From a virus, in the IMG/VR virus record IMGVR_UViG_3300006917_000094, positions 1 to 31,279 of that record: 31,279 nucleotides of DNA; one strand, given 5' to 3'. The notes under the pieces are model-generated. The model was not told where the DNA came from. It saw only the letters and a list, made by a program, of their open reading frames with translations, and searched no databases. Positions within the stretch are counted from its first letter, which is position 1; the number at the start of each line of letters is the position of its first letter. A program made the position numbers and the translations under genes. This document shows, piece after piece, positions 7,049 through 15,174 of the stretch.

Positions 7049-8610
7049 ACCAAAGCAGTCCCCGGCTCATAAAGCACATCGGTTGCTTGCCAACGTATCT
7101 CCAAGCCTTGCGATGCAATCTTTAGGCGTACCGCCGCACATAACCCGATCCCTGATAGCCCAATCCAGTTACGCAATGTCTGCAATCCAGAACCCCACAA
7201 ACCAATACCCCATAGGCTGACTCCCCACAAAGCGGATGAGGATGGTGTAAATGTAAGCGTTCCGAAGTTTTCTCCGTTGTCATAATCTACATTTATTCCG
7301 ATCTCAACAGTTGGCGTCCCATCAGTCATTAATGTTGGCCGTGCCATCTTGAACGACTTTTTTGATTGCGATTTAAAATAATCAAAGGCCGTCTTCGCAT
7401 TGCCAACAATATTGCTTGAAGCGTTGTCCGTGAAAGTGTCCCAGACTTTTTCCACCACCCCATTTCCGCCCATGTAAAGCTCACCATCCAGCAATTCAAA
7501 ACAATTGCCTTCCCAGCCGGTAAAATGACACCACGCGCCCGTTAGCACGTTCATTACATACTGCTGCTGTTCGCTACCTTCACTTACAGGAACGTTTAAA
7601 AGCAACATGTCAGCAGACGGCAACACCGCAAGCTGCCACCCGAAATTTGCTTTATAACTCACCGCCGCTAAATTCATTGCGGGAGAAATTAAATCTGTTA
7701 TCGCAACCCTTGGATCAACAGCAGCCGACAACAGCGCCTTTGAAAGCGGCCATACTCCATTAACCAGCAACAATAACAAATCACCGCCGAATTTCATTAA
7801 ACATCGCCGCCCAATGGGCTCGCCAATATACCAGACTCCCTTAATAACCCACGTTGACCCGCTGGACGGATCGGTGCCGCCGTATACAATTACTTCCCCT
7901 TCACTGGTTACGGCAACCCAATAATCGTCAATTCCTTCGCCTGCATCGAGCGTCCAAGTGTCAATAGCCATGATGTATCCACCACGCTTTGCGATGCCAG
8001 ATAAGTCCAGCGCATTAGCCGCGCCCCCCACTGCATCGACGGGCAAATACCATGCCTTCAAGCTATTCTTTTGAACCAGCCACATGCGGCGTTTGTGCAT
8101 AGCGGCTGATACGATGTCGGATGTTGTCAATCCGGTAATAGCTGGCGTACTTGCGCCCGTGATGGTGATCCAGCTTGCATTGTCCCAATACCTTGGTGAG
8201 TCAGTGCCATTGAAGCAGCACAAATAAGACGTGCCGCTACTATTTGTATAGTTCAAATGTTGCCAACGCGCATTCGTCAGTCCTGACACCACGGCGGCAC
8301 CCACAGCGCCAGCCGATGTGACATTGTAGAAATCTGTTCCCGCCGCGGCGAATAGCGTTTGTGTTCCGGCTGGCGTGTTGTAAGCCATTAATGATTCGAC
8401 TTGCGCACCGATACCCGTTACGTGATCGCTTTTCCCTTTGCGCAGCATTACGTCAGTAGCAGAAGGGAAGAAATTCTCCAAATGGATGGCATACCCAGAC
8501 TTCATCCCTGCGACTTGATCGCGCGCATTCCAGCCAAGCGTTGGCGCAGGTTGTGAAGCCAGGTAAGAAACCCTTGAGCGTACCGTTTTTTTACGAAATG
8601 GAATGCGCAT
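7045..8610 (-). CDS. Tail hub / DNA-stabilisation-type virion protein
   Basis: The 521-residue protein is beta-rich with repeated short blocks ending in aromatic residues (QTLFAAAGTDFYNVTSAG, SSGTSYLCCFNGTDSPRYWD, DDYWVAVTSEGEVIVYGGTD). This resembles propeller-like hub proteins such as P22 gp10, which plug the portal and hold packaged DNA. The N-terminus (FRKKTVRSRVSYLASQPAPT) and the LWGVSLWGIGLWGSGLQ repeat near residues 465-485 are notable. The gene follows the adaptor directly (start one base from its stop) and precedes the GNAT gene. A hub role is supported by position between adaptor and ejection proteins; direct homology to gp10 is not certain. Confidence 0.68.
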   Translation of the reverse strand: MRIPFRKKTVRSRVSYLASQPAPTLGWNARDQVAGMKSGYAIHLENFFPSATDVMLRKGKSDHVTGIGAQVESLMAYNTPAGTQTLFAAAGTDFYNVTSAGAVGAAVVSGLTNARWQHLNYTNSSGTSYLCCFNGTDSPRYWDNASWITITGASTPAITGLTTSDIVSAAMHKRRMWLVQKNSLKAWYLPVDAVGGAANALDLSGIAKRGGYIMAIDTWTLDAGEGIDDYWVAVTSEGEVIVYGGTDPSSGSTWVIKGVWYIGEPIGRRCLMKFGGDLLLLLVNGVWPLSKALLSAAVDPRVAITDLISPAMNLAAVSYKANFGWQLAVLPSADMLLLNVPVSEGSEQQQYVMNVLTGAWCHFTGWEGNCFELLDGELYMGGNGVVEKVWDTFTDNASSNIVGNAKTAFDYFKSQSKKSFKMARPTLMTDGTPTVEIGINVDYDNGENFGTLTFTPSSSALWGVSLWGIGLWGSGLQTLRNWIGLSGIGLCAAVRLKIASQGLEIRWQATDVLYEPGTALV

Positions 8611-9306
8611 TTATAGTGTCCAACTTCCTTCAGGGACGTTGCCGCGCCCGCTTACTTTTCCGCCCATGTTGATATTGCGTGGCGCGCCATCACGAACCAT
8701 CGCGTCCGCGACCATTTCTTCATAGACACGGAAATCTTCGGCATACTCAAGACCCTGCGCAGCCTTCCAGCGCCATTTTAGACCGGCGCGCATCAATTCA
8801 TCAGGCAAACGCAACACATCCGTGTCAGCTACAAGCTCGCTTTGTCCCGTTCCTCCGCTTGATTCACACCAGTTTTTAGATACCCACTCAAAAGCGAGCG
8901 TTTGCCCGGCTGTTGGGGTTGGAATGGCCAGCAAATAATTTCCGCGAATGCGAAAATAATGATTTGGCCCCGTGACACTGGATGCTTTCATCTGTTGCCA
9001 GTGCTGATTGTCAGCGGGCAGCCATTCTCTATTTTGCGTCCGATTCCAAAACGTGCCGTTTTTGATCCTATCGAAATCAGCCCCGGCAATTGTGGTAACC
9101 AAGCCCTGAGATTCCGCAGCCAACGTGGTATGCGTGGCCTCTGACGTTAAGCGCTGCCAATCATGCCGCGTGGCAAGTTGTTGCCCTTCCTCATTGGCCA
9201 GCGCAATCATTCGCAACACATTTTCATCAGTGTTGCCAATGGCACTTGTGGGCGCAGTCAACCCAACGCGCTTGAATGCGGCTTGAACCAATTGCAGCAG
9301 CGTCAT
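8611..9306 (-). CDS. Head-tail adaptor protein (SU10/P22 gp4-like)
   Basis: The 231-residue protein starts MTLLQLVQAAFKRVGLTAPT, then EENVLRM-like helices and EEGQQLATRHDWQRLT. A beta section (DRIKNGTFWNRTQNREW, NHYFRIRGNYLLAIPTP, TLAFEWVSKNW) follows, and a C-terminal helical segment (LPDELMRAGLKWRWKAAQG). This order fits adaptor proteins that join the portal ring to the short tail of podoviruses (SU10-like and related families). The gene overlaps the preceding coiled-coil protein gene by four bases (ATGA) and the hub gene follows without a gap. Position and fold pattern agree. Confidence 0.78.
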   Translation of the reverse strand: MTLLQLVQAAFKRVGLTAPTSAIGNTDENVLRMIALANEEGQQLATRHDWQRLTSEATHTTLAAESQGLVTTIAGADFDRIKNGTFWNRTQNREWLPADNQHWQQMKASSVTGPNHYFRIRGNYLLAIPTPTAGQTLAFEWVSKNWCESSGGTGQSELVADTDVLRLPDELMRAGLKWRWKAAQGLEYAEDFRVYEEMVADAMVRDGAPRNINMGGKVSGRGNVPEGSWTL

Positions 9307-9932
9307 TGCATCACCGCAGGCTCAGACTTTGCCTTGGGCGCACGCTTTGCCCTTGGTTTGATCTTTTCCTTAGCGGCCTCCAGCTCATTGACACGGGCAA
9401 GCAATGCCGCGTTTGAGGTTTCGAGTGTTGTAATCGTGAGTTTCGCTTGTTCCAGTTCCACGCGCAGCCTGTCCGTTTCCCCGCTGCCTTGCAGGTATTT
9501 TTTCGCCCGATTTCTGATGTCGAGCCCACCCATTCCAACTTGCTGCATGGCAATGTCAGACAATTCGGCCATTTGCTCGATAGTGTGGATGTACATAGCT
9601 TTTAGGGCATCTGCCATGCCATTCGGCAGCCCAGGCAACAGCTCAATCGGTGTGCCAGAGACTTGATGCGCTTTGCCTTGCAGATACGCGGCCCATTCTT
9701 GGGCATATTGAAACTTGTCAGTGTCGGTGGCTTTGCGTCGTACTTCCGTCTTGGCTTGCCCAGGGCTGATGATAATAATAAAGTCTTGTTCCTCACCGAT
9801 TTCACGGCCTTCTTGAGCGCTTTTGAAGTTATTGCGCACCCATTGCCGATAGAATTTCACGTAATTTCTTGGCCCAGACATCTGGCCACGCTGATCCGCG
9901 TTAAACGATGAGTCCGCTTCTGGGTCAAACAT
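9303..9932 (-). CDS. Phage head-region protein with C-terminal coiled coil
   Basis: The 209-residue protein has a mixed N-terminal part (about residues 1-140, with YVKFYRQWVRNNFKSAQEG and EEQDFIIIISPGQAKTEVRRKATD). A heptad-rich coiled coil follows (about 153-192, DRLRVELEQAKLTITTLE), then a Lys/Arg/Ala/Pro tail (KIKPRAKRAPKAKSEPA) that could bind nucleic acid. An AGGAGG ribosome site lies upstream. It is placed between the MptE-like genes and the adaptor gene. I do not recognise the family by name, though similar proteins appear in podovirus head clusters. A role in portal or adaptor assembly is possible; nothing in the sequence proves it. Confidence 0.65.
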   Translation of the reverse strand: MFDPEADSSFNADQRGQMSGPRNYVKFYRQWVRNNFKSAQEGREIGEEQDFIIIISPGQAKTEVRRKATDTDKFQYAQEWAAYLQGKAHQVSGTPIELLPGLPNGMADALKAMYIHTIEQMAELSDIAMQQVGMGGLDIRNRAKKYLQGSGETDRLRVELEQAKLTITTLETSNAALLARVNELEAAKEKIKPRAKRAPKAKSEPAVMQ

Positions 9933-10692
9933 GCTCCACCTCCTGTTTTAATTGTTTGGCAATATGAGAAATCAAGCCATCCCCATGCACAGTAATTTTT
10001 GAACCAGCTGCTGTTATATTGGCGTAATCCGTCTGGAAATCGACTGCCTGCCGCGCCATCCATTTACCGCACTTGAACTTTCGGCCCGCGACTTGCACAA
10101 AAACCACTTCTTCACCATCGTTGAGCGGTTGTGAATAGGCATGATGAGCATATTCGCCATAACATGAATCAAACCCGAATAAGTGCATGCGCGGGAATTT
10201 ACAAAGCGAAGCAAGCGCCATTGCTTTGAGTCCTACCGTGTTGCCATTGCCAACAATCACAATTGGTTTGTCGGAAAACTCATTGCACACATCTTCAATT
10301 CCAGGGCAATACCCCACCCAGATTTTTACGTTGTACCCTTCAAGCGCGTCGAACACTCTTGGATCGCATTGCGCTGCCACGTAATACGTGGTTTTTCTAT
10401 GTAGGTTGCGCAACATTCCGGTCATTTCCGGGCGCGCATCCAATAAAACCATGGCGTCAGGTACGATGTAATGCTCTTGTAGCCAATCCATGGCACCATT
10501 CAACGCCCATATTTCCGCACCCCGATTTTTACGCATGCGCAAATTTGGCAATGTAGCCGACAAGCTTGGGCCACCACCCACAATGCACACCTCATCGCGT
10601 TCGCGGTTTGGAATAAACATTGGCAATCCACGCGTCAGGTTAATCCTGGCGTTGCTCAACATCTTTTTCGGTGGCGTGTTCAACGTTTGCAT
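9925..10692 (-). CDS. MptE/DUF115-like protein (glycosyl- or diphosphotransferase-like), single domain
   Basis: The 255-residue protein carries the DUF115/MptE-like pattern. It has CIVGGGPSL near residue 36-44, WALNG, VPDAMVLLDARPEM, VIVGNGNTVGLKAMALA, MHLFGFDSCY, QPLNDGEE and KITVHGDGLISHI. The superfamily includes archaeal 6-hydroxymethylpterin diphosphokinase and the Maf proteins linked to flagellin glycosylation; all use a Rossmann-like nucleotide-binding fold. Its substrate in phage is unknown. It is clearly a paralogue of the N-terminal half of the gene upstream, with which it overlaps by 13 bases, so the pair arose by duplication. I infer a role in modifying a virion or cell-surface component because it is embedded among head genes. 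Confidence 0.8.
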   Translation of the reverse strand: MQTLNTPPKKMLSNARINLTRGLPMFIPNRERDEVCIVGGGPSLSATLPNLRMRKNRGAEIWALNGAMDWLQEHYIVPDAMVLLDARPEMTGMLRNLHRKTTYYVAAQCDPRVFDALEGYNVKIWVGYCPGIEDVCNEFSDKPIVIVGNGNTVGLKAMALASLCKFPRMHLFGFDSCYGEYAHHAYSQPLNDGEEVVFVQVAGRKFKCGKWMARQAVDFQTDYANITAAGSKITVHGDGLISHIAKQLKQEVEHV

Positions 10693-12053
10693 ATCGCCAC
10701 CAATTCTCCGCCATCTGCGTGCATTTCAACATTTGGCCAATATTTGCATAGTTTTTCACGCCACCACGCAGCGGGTTGTACCGTCAAATGCAGCGGCTGG
10801 CCAATCATTGCGCCCATTGCATCGGGCTGGGTGCTGATGTTGAAGTAACAGCCTTCGACACGTGTTGAAATGCCGTTCAATACCGCATCTACTTTTTCAG
10901 TCGGGATATGTTCCATTACATCGGTACAATATCCATGTTTGGCTGTCACATCCGGCATATTCCAAAGCGGGGCATGCAACACGGGAACATGGCGGCAATT
11001 CGGGTCAAGGCTGTTTTCTGCCAAGTCTATGCCGATTACATTCAACCCCAATTCTATAAACTTGGCCGCGCCCCGGCCTGTGCCGCATCCAAAATCGAGC
11101 AGTTCATCACCCTTCGCCATGGACAACGCATCAAACGCGGCTGCGACATGATGCTCACCAGGGGCATAATGCCGATAGCCTGGAATGCTCCACATGGCCT
11201 CATATTTTGTTTTTTCTGCGGCTTCCAATTCTTCTGGCAATATCAAATGTTGCCTTTCCCAAATGTGCGGCAACAACCCGGAACCATGAACCTCAATCGT
11301 GCAACCCGCAGCCTCTAGGGCATGTGCCGTATCAATAAATTTTTCCGCTTGCAGCTTCATCGTCAGACTTGCTATATATTGCTTTCCATCGAAGTCAACC
11401 AGCGCGCACGGATCGCCATCGTTTAATGTTTGTTTGAATGCGTGGCCAGCCCCATCCCGATGGCTAGAGTCATAACCAAAGCAGTGCATAACGCGATACC
11501 CTAGCGCATAAGCCAAGCATAGTGCCGTATTACCAACTGACGCCGCGCCGCCAATCAACGCATACGGCAAATCATAATCAGGAAATTGCGCCTCAATACC
11601 ACCGACTTGCAAATGCCACAAATCTGCATCGGGTTGGCGCATAAAACATTCGGGATGCACTTGAGAGGCAAATAAATGCCTCTTGGCTGGGCCGATCAAC
11701 TCGGCGGTTTCAATCCGGGCATCAATGATGCACTGGTAATCTGGAATGATCCCGTTATCGTACAGATATTCCGCACACCCGTTCAAAGCAAATATTTTCT
11801 GGCCGATGCTTTGCCGCTGGCGAATTTCATTCAAATCGTCCGCAATGCTTGGGCCGGAACCGCAAAGAATTGCAATGCCGTCATGCTCCCGTTCAACCTT
11901 TACCCATTCTTTAGGAAGACGCGAGTTCACGCGAATATTCCCCATGATTTGATCGTCTGACGTGTTGCAGATAAGATGCACTGGCAGAATAAGCGGCATA
12001 CTTGCGCCAGGGTTCCAGTGTTTTATCTGCGTGTTGCTATAAGGGAGGTGCAT
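10680..12053 (-). CDS. MptE/DUF115-like domain fused to a SAM-dependent methyltransferase
   Basis: The 457-residue protein has two modules. Residues about 58-265 form an MptE/DUF115-like domain (AILCGSGPSI, ALNG, IPDYQCIIDAR, ASVGNTALCLA, CFGYDSSHRD, QTLNDGDP, CTIEVHGSGLLPHI). Residues about 305-457 form a class I methyltransferase with motif I LLDFGCGTGRG at 318-328, acidic IGIDLAENSLD next, and CTDVMEHIP as the later catalytic-region motif. The start at 12053 has a GGAGAG ribosome site. The fusion suggests that the first domain makes or binds a product that the second methylates. It is co-transcribed with a stand-alone copy of its first domain. Substrates are unknown. Confidence 0.83.
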   Translation of the reverse strand: MHLPYSNTQIKHWNPGASMPLILPVHLICNTSDDQIMGNIRVNSRLPKEWVKVEREHDGIAILCGSGPSIADDLNEIRQRQSIGQKIFALNGCAEYLYDNGIIPDYQCIIDARIETAELIGPAKRHLFASQVHPECFMRQPDADLWHLQVGGIEAQFPDYDLPYALIGGAASVGNTALCLAYALGYRVMHCFGYDSSHRDGAGHAFKQTLNDGDPCALVDFDGKQYIASLTMKLQAEKFIDTAHALEAAGCTIEVHGSGLLPHIWERQHLILPEELEAAEKTKYEAMWSIPGYRHYAPGEHHVAAAFDALSMAKGDELLDFGCGTGRGAAKFIELGLNVIGIDLAENSLDPNCRHVPVLHAPLWNMPDVTAKHGYCTDVMEHIPTEKVDAVLNGISTRVEGCYFNISTQPDAMGAMIGQPLHLTVQPAAWWREKLCKYWPNVEMHADGGELVAICKR

Positions 12054-12077
12054 ATTCTCTCCGGTTGGCGGTTTGCA

Positions 12078-12101
12078 TAGCCCCCGCTTTCGCAGGGGCT
12101 A
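12078..12101 (-). promoter_or_regulatory. Strong GAAA-loop hairpin between decoration and MptE genes
   Basis: The minus-strand RNA forms a ten-base-pair stem (UAGCCCCUGC with GCGGGGGCUA, one U-G pair) closed by a GAAA tetraloop. It stands in the gap after the decoration-type gene. No U-tract follows, so it is not a simple intrinsic terminator. It could protect the abundant upstream capsid message from 3' decay or dampen transcription into the MptE genes. That is inference from structure and place. Confidence 0.6.
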
Positions 12102-12123
12102 CACACTCAGCCATCAGGCTTTG

Positions 12124-12618
12124 TTAGGTTACGCGACCTTGCTTCCGTGGCCGCTGAATCACCACTTGAACCGTGGTGCGCCCAGCCGTTGCAGAGGCTA
12201 CAGCAGCAACAGCCGCGCCTTGGATTTCCTTGCCAGAGCCCGTGCCGGCAATCAACCCAGCCGTCAGAACACCCACAGCAGCACCCGCAGCCAGCGACAC
12301 GGTACAGGTTTTCTTCACAACGGCAACGCCGCTGATCTGATACCAGCCATATTGCGAGGCTACGTTTGCCGACATCGCAATTGCAACGGGCAGCGATACG
12401 TTGCCGCCGACAGTACAAAGCGTAGTCGTAAAGCTTGAAGTGTTATAAGTCACTACCGAACCCACAGCAGTAGAAGCAACGCCAGTCAAGTAGATAAACT
12501 CTGCATGGCCGTATGTTGGATCGGTTGCGTGAACGATAGTCCCAAGGGGGTGGTTCTGTGTGGTACTGGTGTCAGCGATTGCTTGAGCGCCAGGTAAACT
12601 ATGAATTGCATAAGTCAT
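12124..12618 (-). CDS. Capsid decoration-type protein
   Basis: The 164-residue protein reads MTYAIHSLPGAQAIADTSTT, followed by HPLGTIVHATDPTYGHAEFIYLTGVASTAVGSVVTYN. The remainder is Ala/Gly/Thr/Val-rich and beta-like (GWYQISGVAVVKKTCTVSLAAGAAVGVLTAG). This is a recognisable family of small proteins encoded directly downstream of the major capsid gene in many podoviruses and siphoviruses, thought to decorate or stabilise the head. A GGAGAG ribosome site precedes the start. The gap to the capsid gene is 12 bases. A hairpin without a U-tract follows the gene. Function is inferred from place and family. Confidence 0.75.
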   Translation of the reverse strand: MTYAIHSLPGAQAIADTSTTQNHPLGTIVHATDPTYGHAEFIYLTGVASTAVGSVVTYNTSSFTTTLCTVGGNVSLPVAIAMSANVASQYGWYQISGVAVVKKTCTVSLAAGAAVGVLTAGLIAGTGSGKEIQGAAVAAVASATAGRTTVQVVIQRPRKQGRVT

Positions 12619-12630
12619 GGCATCTCTCCT

Positions 12631-13593
12631 TTACGCTTTAAGCACGCCCTGGAGGCTGGCATTGCTCGTGGTCATATTGCCCGCGAACGTAATCAGCTGA
12701 ACCATTGCGTCTTGGTTAATGGATTGCACTTTCTCCAACGGCTTAAACAAGCGTTTAGGCGCGTAGCGTAAATAGATGTAATCCGTGTTCAAGAAATACA
12801 TATGATTGGTAGGCATGCCAGAATTGTCCTCGTACACCACATCTGCACCAGAGAATTTAATATTCTGGAACCCGGCTTCTGCCATTTTGCTGTCGGTGAC
12901 GCGCTGAATTGCCTGCATCGAGCCCCAGAACAGCTTGTAGTAATTTGCATCGGCCAAAATCAGATCGGGCTTGTCACCGCCGCGCGTACATTCCAAGTAC
13001 ATAGCATTCATGTACGTTTGAATGTTCGACGCTGTGGCTGCCGTGCCACCATCCGAGCTGGCGTCATACACTTGGTTTTGCCAGAAGGAATAAGTCGCGC
13101 GGTTGATGCCACCCACGGTTCCCGAAGTTGGAGCGTCTGCCACAAGCAATTGCAGACCGCCAATTTGCTTGCCGCCCGTGCCCGTACCATCGGAATACAT
13201 GCCGTTACAGATGTTATTGCGCATAGTGCGCTGCGCGTTCTTAATGCGCGCTTCCAGCAAGTCAATAATTGCCTCTTTGCCGGTATTCTGAACATCTACC
13301 TCCAGACCCGTTGCCACCACGGCGCAAGCTGCCTGTTTCCAGTCAAACTCGGCTGCGGACAATACATCAGAAGCGCCAACATTCAGCTGTTCACCACCGC
13401 TGTAATACATGAAGGTGCCATTCTCTGCGTAGTCCAGCTCCTGAACGATGGTGCGACCAGAAGCGGGCTTCCACGCCCCTTTTTCTTTCAAACGCATGAG
13501 CAACGCATTACCATTGCTCACATTGTCTGCGAGTTCACCGCTGCGGTTGCGCAGGGTAGTGGTGATAATCTCGCTTAAATTAGGCGATGCCAT
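12631..13593 (-). CDS. Major capsid protein
   Basis: The 320-residue protein starts MASPNLSEIITTTLRNRSGE and has a segment GRTIVQELDYAENGTFMYYSGGE typical of phage coat proteins. It also has WKQAACAVVATGLEVDVQNTGKEAIIDLLEARIKNAQRTMRN (an E-loop/spine-helix-like region, about residues 84-125) and a C-terminal domain with LILADANYYKLFWGSMQ and YLRYAPKRLFKP. The length and order (scaffold upstream, decoration downstream) fit an HK97-fold coat protein assembled on a separate scaffold. No protease or N-terminal delta domain is seen. It lies 29 bases after the scaffold gene with an AAGGAG ribosome site. Confidence 0.88.
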   Translation of the reverse strand: MASPNLSEIITTTLRNRSGELADNVSNGNALLMRLKEKGAWKPASGRTIVQELDYAENGTFMYYSGGEQLNVGASDVLSAAEFDWKQAACAVVATGLEVDVQNTGKEAIIDLLEARIKNAQRTMRNNICNGMYSDGTGTGGKQIGGLQLLVADAPTSGTVGGINRATYSFWQNQVYDASSDGGTAATASNIQTYMNAMYLECTRGGDKPDLILADANYYKLFWGSMQAIQRVTDSKMAEAGFQNIKFSGADVVYEDNSGMPTNHMYFLNTDYIYLRYAPKRLFKPLEKVQSINQDAMVQLITFAGNMTTSNASLQGVLKA

Positions 13594-13622
13594 AATTTAT
13601 CTCCTTAGACTATCGCCATCGT

Positions 13623-14735
13623 TCAAAGCCGAGCGGAACCCATTGCTGCATCAAGTTGCGCGCCAAGCTCATCCCGAAGGCTCGTTGAAGTTGCGCCAGC
13701 AATGCCGACGCCGCCTTGCCCAGAGACGTTGAATCCGGCTCGACCGGCGTCTTGGGCTTTTCGCTTGGCTTCTTCGAGACGTTTCGCATCTGCCGTGCGC
13801 TGCTGTTCTGCTTGCAGCGCGGCGCGAACTTCGGGGTGTGCCCAGCACGCCATTTCGTAAACCTCCTGCATAGACATGGGACGCCCATCTTCATGGAACG
13901 TCTTGCCAGCTGCGTAATAAGCCGACATCAGGCCACGCACGTTTTCGAAATAGAGATTCGATGGCGTGCCGTCTTCGTTTGTCGCATTACGGAAAGTTTC
14001 GATTTGGTTTGATACGTCTTGCTCAATCTGCATCGCCTCGCGTTGCTGGGCCGTTGCCTGGCTTTCCTCCCACTGCTGAATCTTTTGGAGGTGAGGGGCA
14101 ACAAGCTGCTGAACGATTTGCTGCACTTGGGACAAGTCTTGCTGACCGCCTTGCTGTTGCGTTGGCTGGCCAGTAAATTGCGTTAGGTCTGCGCCGAATT
14201 GTTGCGCGACCTGCATGATTAATTCGCCTTTCTGCTGTGGTGATGCCGTGCGCAGAATATAGGCCTGTTGAAGAAATGATTTGAGCGCACCTGCCGCGTC
14301 AGAACCTTCGGCCCTTAACATAGCTTCGTAAGGGCGCGAAATTTCCATGAAGGTATCGAACCCCCTGGCTTTTTCTGCGTGCTGTTGGATGCCGCGCGCA
14401 AAATCCTGTTCGCGCTTGATGACTTCTTTACGGATGCCTTCAGGCAATTGCCCCCAGGCTGCCTTGCTACTGGCAGACCATGTGGCAGGCGGCGTCATGG
14501 CAGAACCGGGTTGCGCGGCTTGCTGTTCTGACGGCTGCCCTTCTGGTTGGGTTGCTTGGGTTTGCGATGGGTCTTGAATCTCTCCGGTTGGCTCTGCCGC
14601 TTCTTTATTTAATGCAGTATCTTGCGGCTGTGATTCCAAGCCAGCATCTTCAGCGACAGCCAATCCGTTTTCGTCTTCCGGTTGCGCTTCAGCCGCATCA
14701 AGTGCGGCTCCCAAGTCTTCCGACAGGGTTGCCAT
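13623..14735 (-). CDS. Scaffolding-type protein
   Basis: The 370-residue protein is acidic and Gln/Ala/Pro-rich at its N-terminus (about residues 1-85: EDLGAALDAAEAQPEDENG, many Gln-Pro-Glu). A helical middle follows (ASSKAAWGQLPEGIRKEVIKREQDFARGIQQ and a long Gln-rich coiled region), then a basic helical C-terminus (RTADAKRLEEAKRKAQD). Disorder plus helices, placement immediately before the major capsid gene, and the conserved WSASSKAAWGQLPE block fit phage scaffolding proteins, which fill the procapsid and leave before DNA enters. The start at 14735 has GGAGG upstream, preceded by two GUGA-loop hairpins and a terminator-like structure, so this gene may begin its own regulated segment. Confidence 0.82.
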   Translation of the reverse strand: MATLSEDLGAALDAAEAQPEDENGLAVAEDAGLESQPQDTALNKEAAEPTGEIQDPSQTQATQPEGQPSEQQAAQPGSAMTPPATWSASSKAAWGQLPEGIRKEVIKREQDFARGIQQHAEKARGFDTFMEISRPYEAMLRAEGSDAAGALKSFLQQAYILRTASPQQKGELIMQVAQQFGADLTQFTGQPTQQQGGQQDLSQVQQIVQQLVAPHLQKIQQWEESQATAQQREAMQIEQDVSNQIETFRNATNEDGTPSNLYFENVRGLMSAYYAAGKTFHEDGRPMSMQEVYEMACWAHPEVRAALQAEQQRTADAKRLEEAKRKAQDAGRAGFNVSGQGGVGIAGATSTSLRDELGAQLDAAMGSARL

Positions 14736-14751
14736 GTCTTACCTCCATTCA

Positions 14752-14767
14752 GCGTCTCACGACGTTA
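14752..14767 (-). promoter_or_regulatory. GUGA-tetraloop hairpin before the scaffold ribosome site
   Basis: The minus-strand RNA reads TAACGUC-GUGA-GACGC: stem CGUC/GACG with a GNRA loop, ending nine bases before the GGAGG ribosome site of the scaffold gene. It repeats the hairpin at 14781-14796 exactly, and the one at 2208-2227 with one compensating pair. Placement matches that upstream of the tail fibre gene. Confidence 0.55.
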
Positions 14768-14768
14768 G

Positions 14769-14802
14769 AAAAAAGCCCCGGCGTCTCACGACGTTAAAGG
14801 GC
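14769..14802 (-). terminator. Intrinsic terminator upstream of the scaffold gene
   Basis: Read on the minus strand, GCCC at 14802-14799 pairs with GGGGC at 14779-14775. Inside this outer stem lies a second copy of the CGUC-GUGA-GACG hairpin (14781-14796), and six U residues (14774-14769) follow. This would end transcription arriving from the FmdB and PhoD genes, at least in part, and separate it from scaffold and capsid expression. The inner hairpin is the repeated element seen near other starts, so the element seems to have been recruited into a terminator. Confidence 0.6.
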
Positions 14803-14809
14803 AAATCTG

Positions 14810-15169
14810 TTAAAGCGCTTCCTCCACGAAGCCTTGCTTTTTTAGTTCATCAACTGACAGCATCGGCGCATCAGCTGGGCCATCGTCCCGTTTTTTCGGT
14901 GTGCCGAAATCGTTTCCAACCTCGACATACCCATTGCGCGCCAAAAATTCTTTATGTTGCTTGCGACTGTGAATTTGCGCCGGTTTTCCTGTTTTCTTGT
15001 CAATTGCTACGCTGACATAAGCATCAATGTCCGCCTGAATCATCGTTGGTACGATACGAAATTCCATCGCAGCACCACAGCAAATTGGCGCTTCATAGCG
15101 CTGCGCAATCTTGCGGAATACCTCCGCTTTTCGATAGCATTGGTTGCAAATGTATGTGTAAATTGGCAT
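14810..15169 (-). CDS. FmdB-type zinc ribbon protein
   Basis: The 119-residue protein begins MPIYTYICNQCYRKAEVFRK and has a C-x2-C pair at residues 8 and 11 and a CC pair at 30-31 before GAAMEFRIVP. Together they form the single zinc ribbon of the FmdB/CxxC family. The remaining part (VAIDKKTGKPAQIHSRKQHKEFLARNGYVEVGND) is charged and helical and resembles phage proteins annotated as FmdB family. Function is not known in any phage; metal binding and a role in assembly or regulation are guesses. It lies five bases after the PhoD-like gene and is followed by a terminator. Confidence 0.78.
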   Translation of the reverse strand: MPIYTYICNQCYRKAEVFRKIAQRYEAPICCGAAMEFRIVPTMIQADIDAYVSVAIDKKTGKPAQIHSRKQHKEFLARNGYVEVGNDFGTPKKRDDGPADAPMLSVDELKKQGFVEEAL

Positions 15170-15174
15170 TGGTT

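Noticed and set aside
12802-13578. Long plus-strand ORF antisense to the major capsid gene
   Set aside because: Shadow of the capsid gene: rich in His, Cys, Arg and Ile without motif, no ribosome site, and the minus-strand product is a clear coat protein.
14752-14796. CRISPR-like repeat GCGTCTCACGACGTTA
   Set aside because: Only two close copies with a 13-base gap and one distant variant; each is a self-paired hairpin next to ribosome sites, not a repeat-spacer array.
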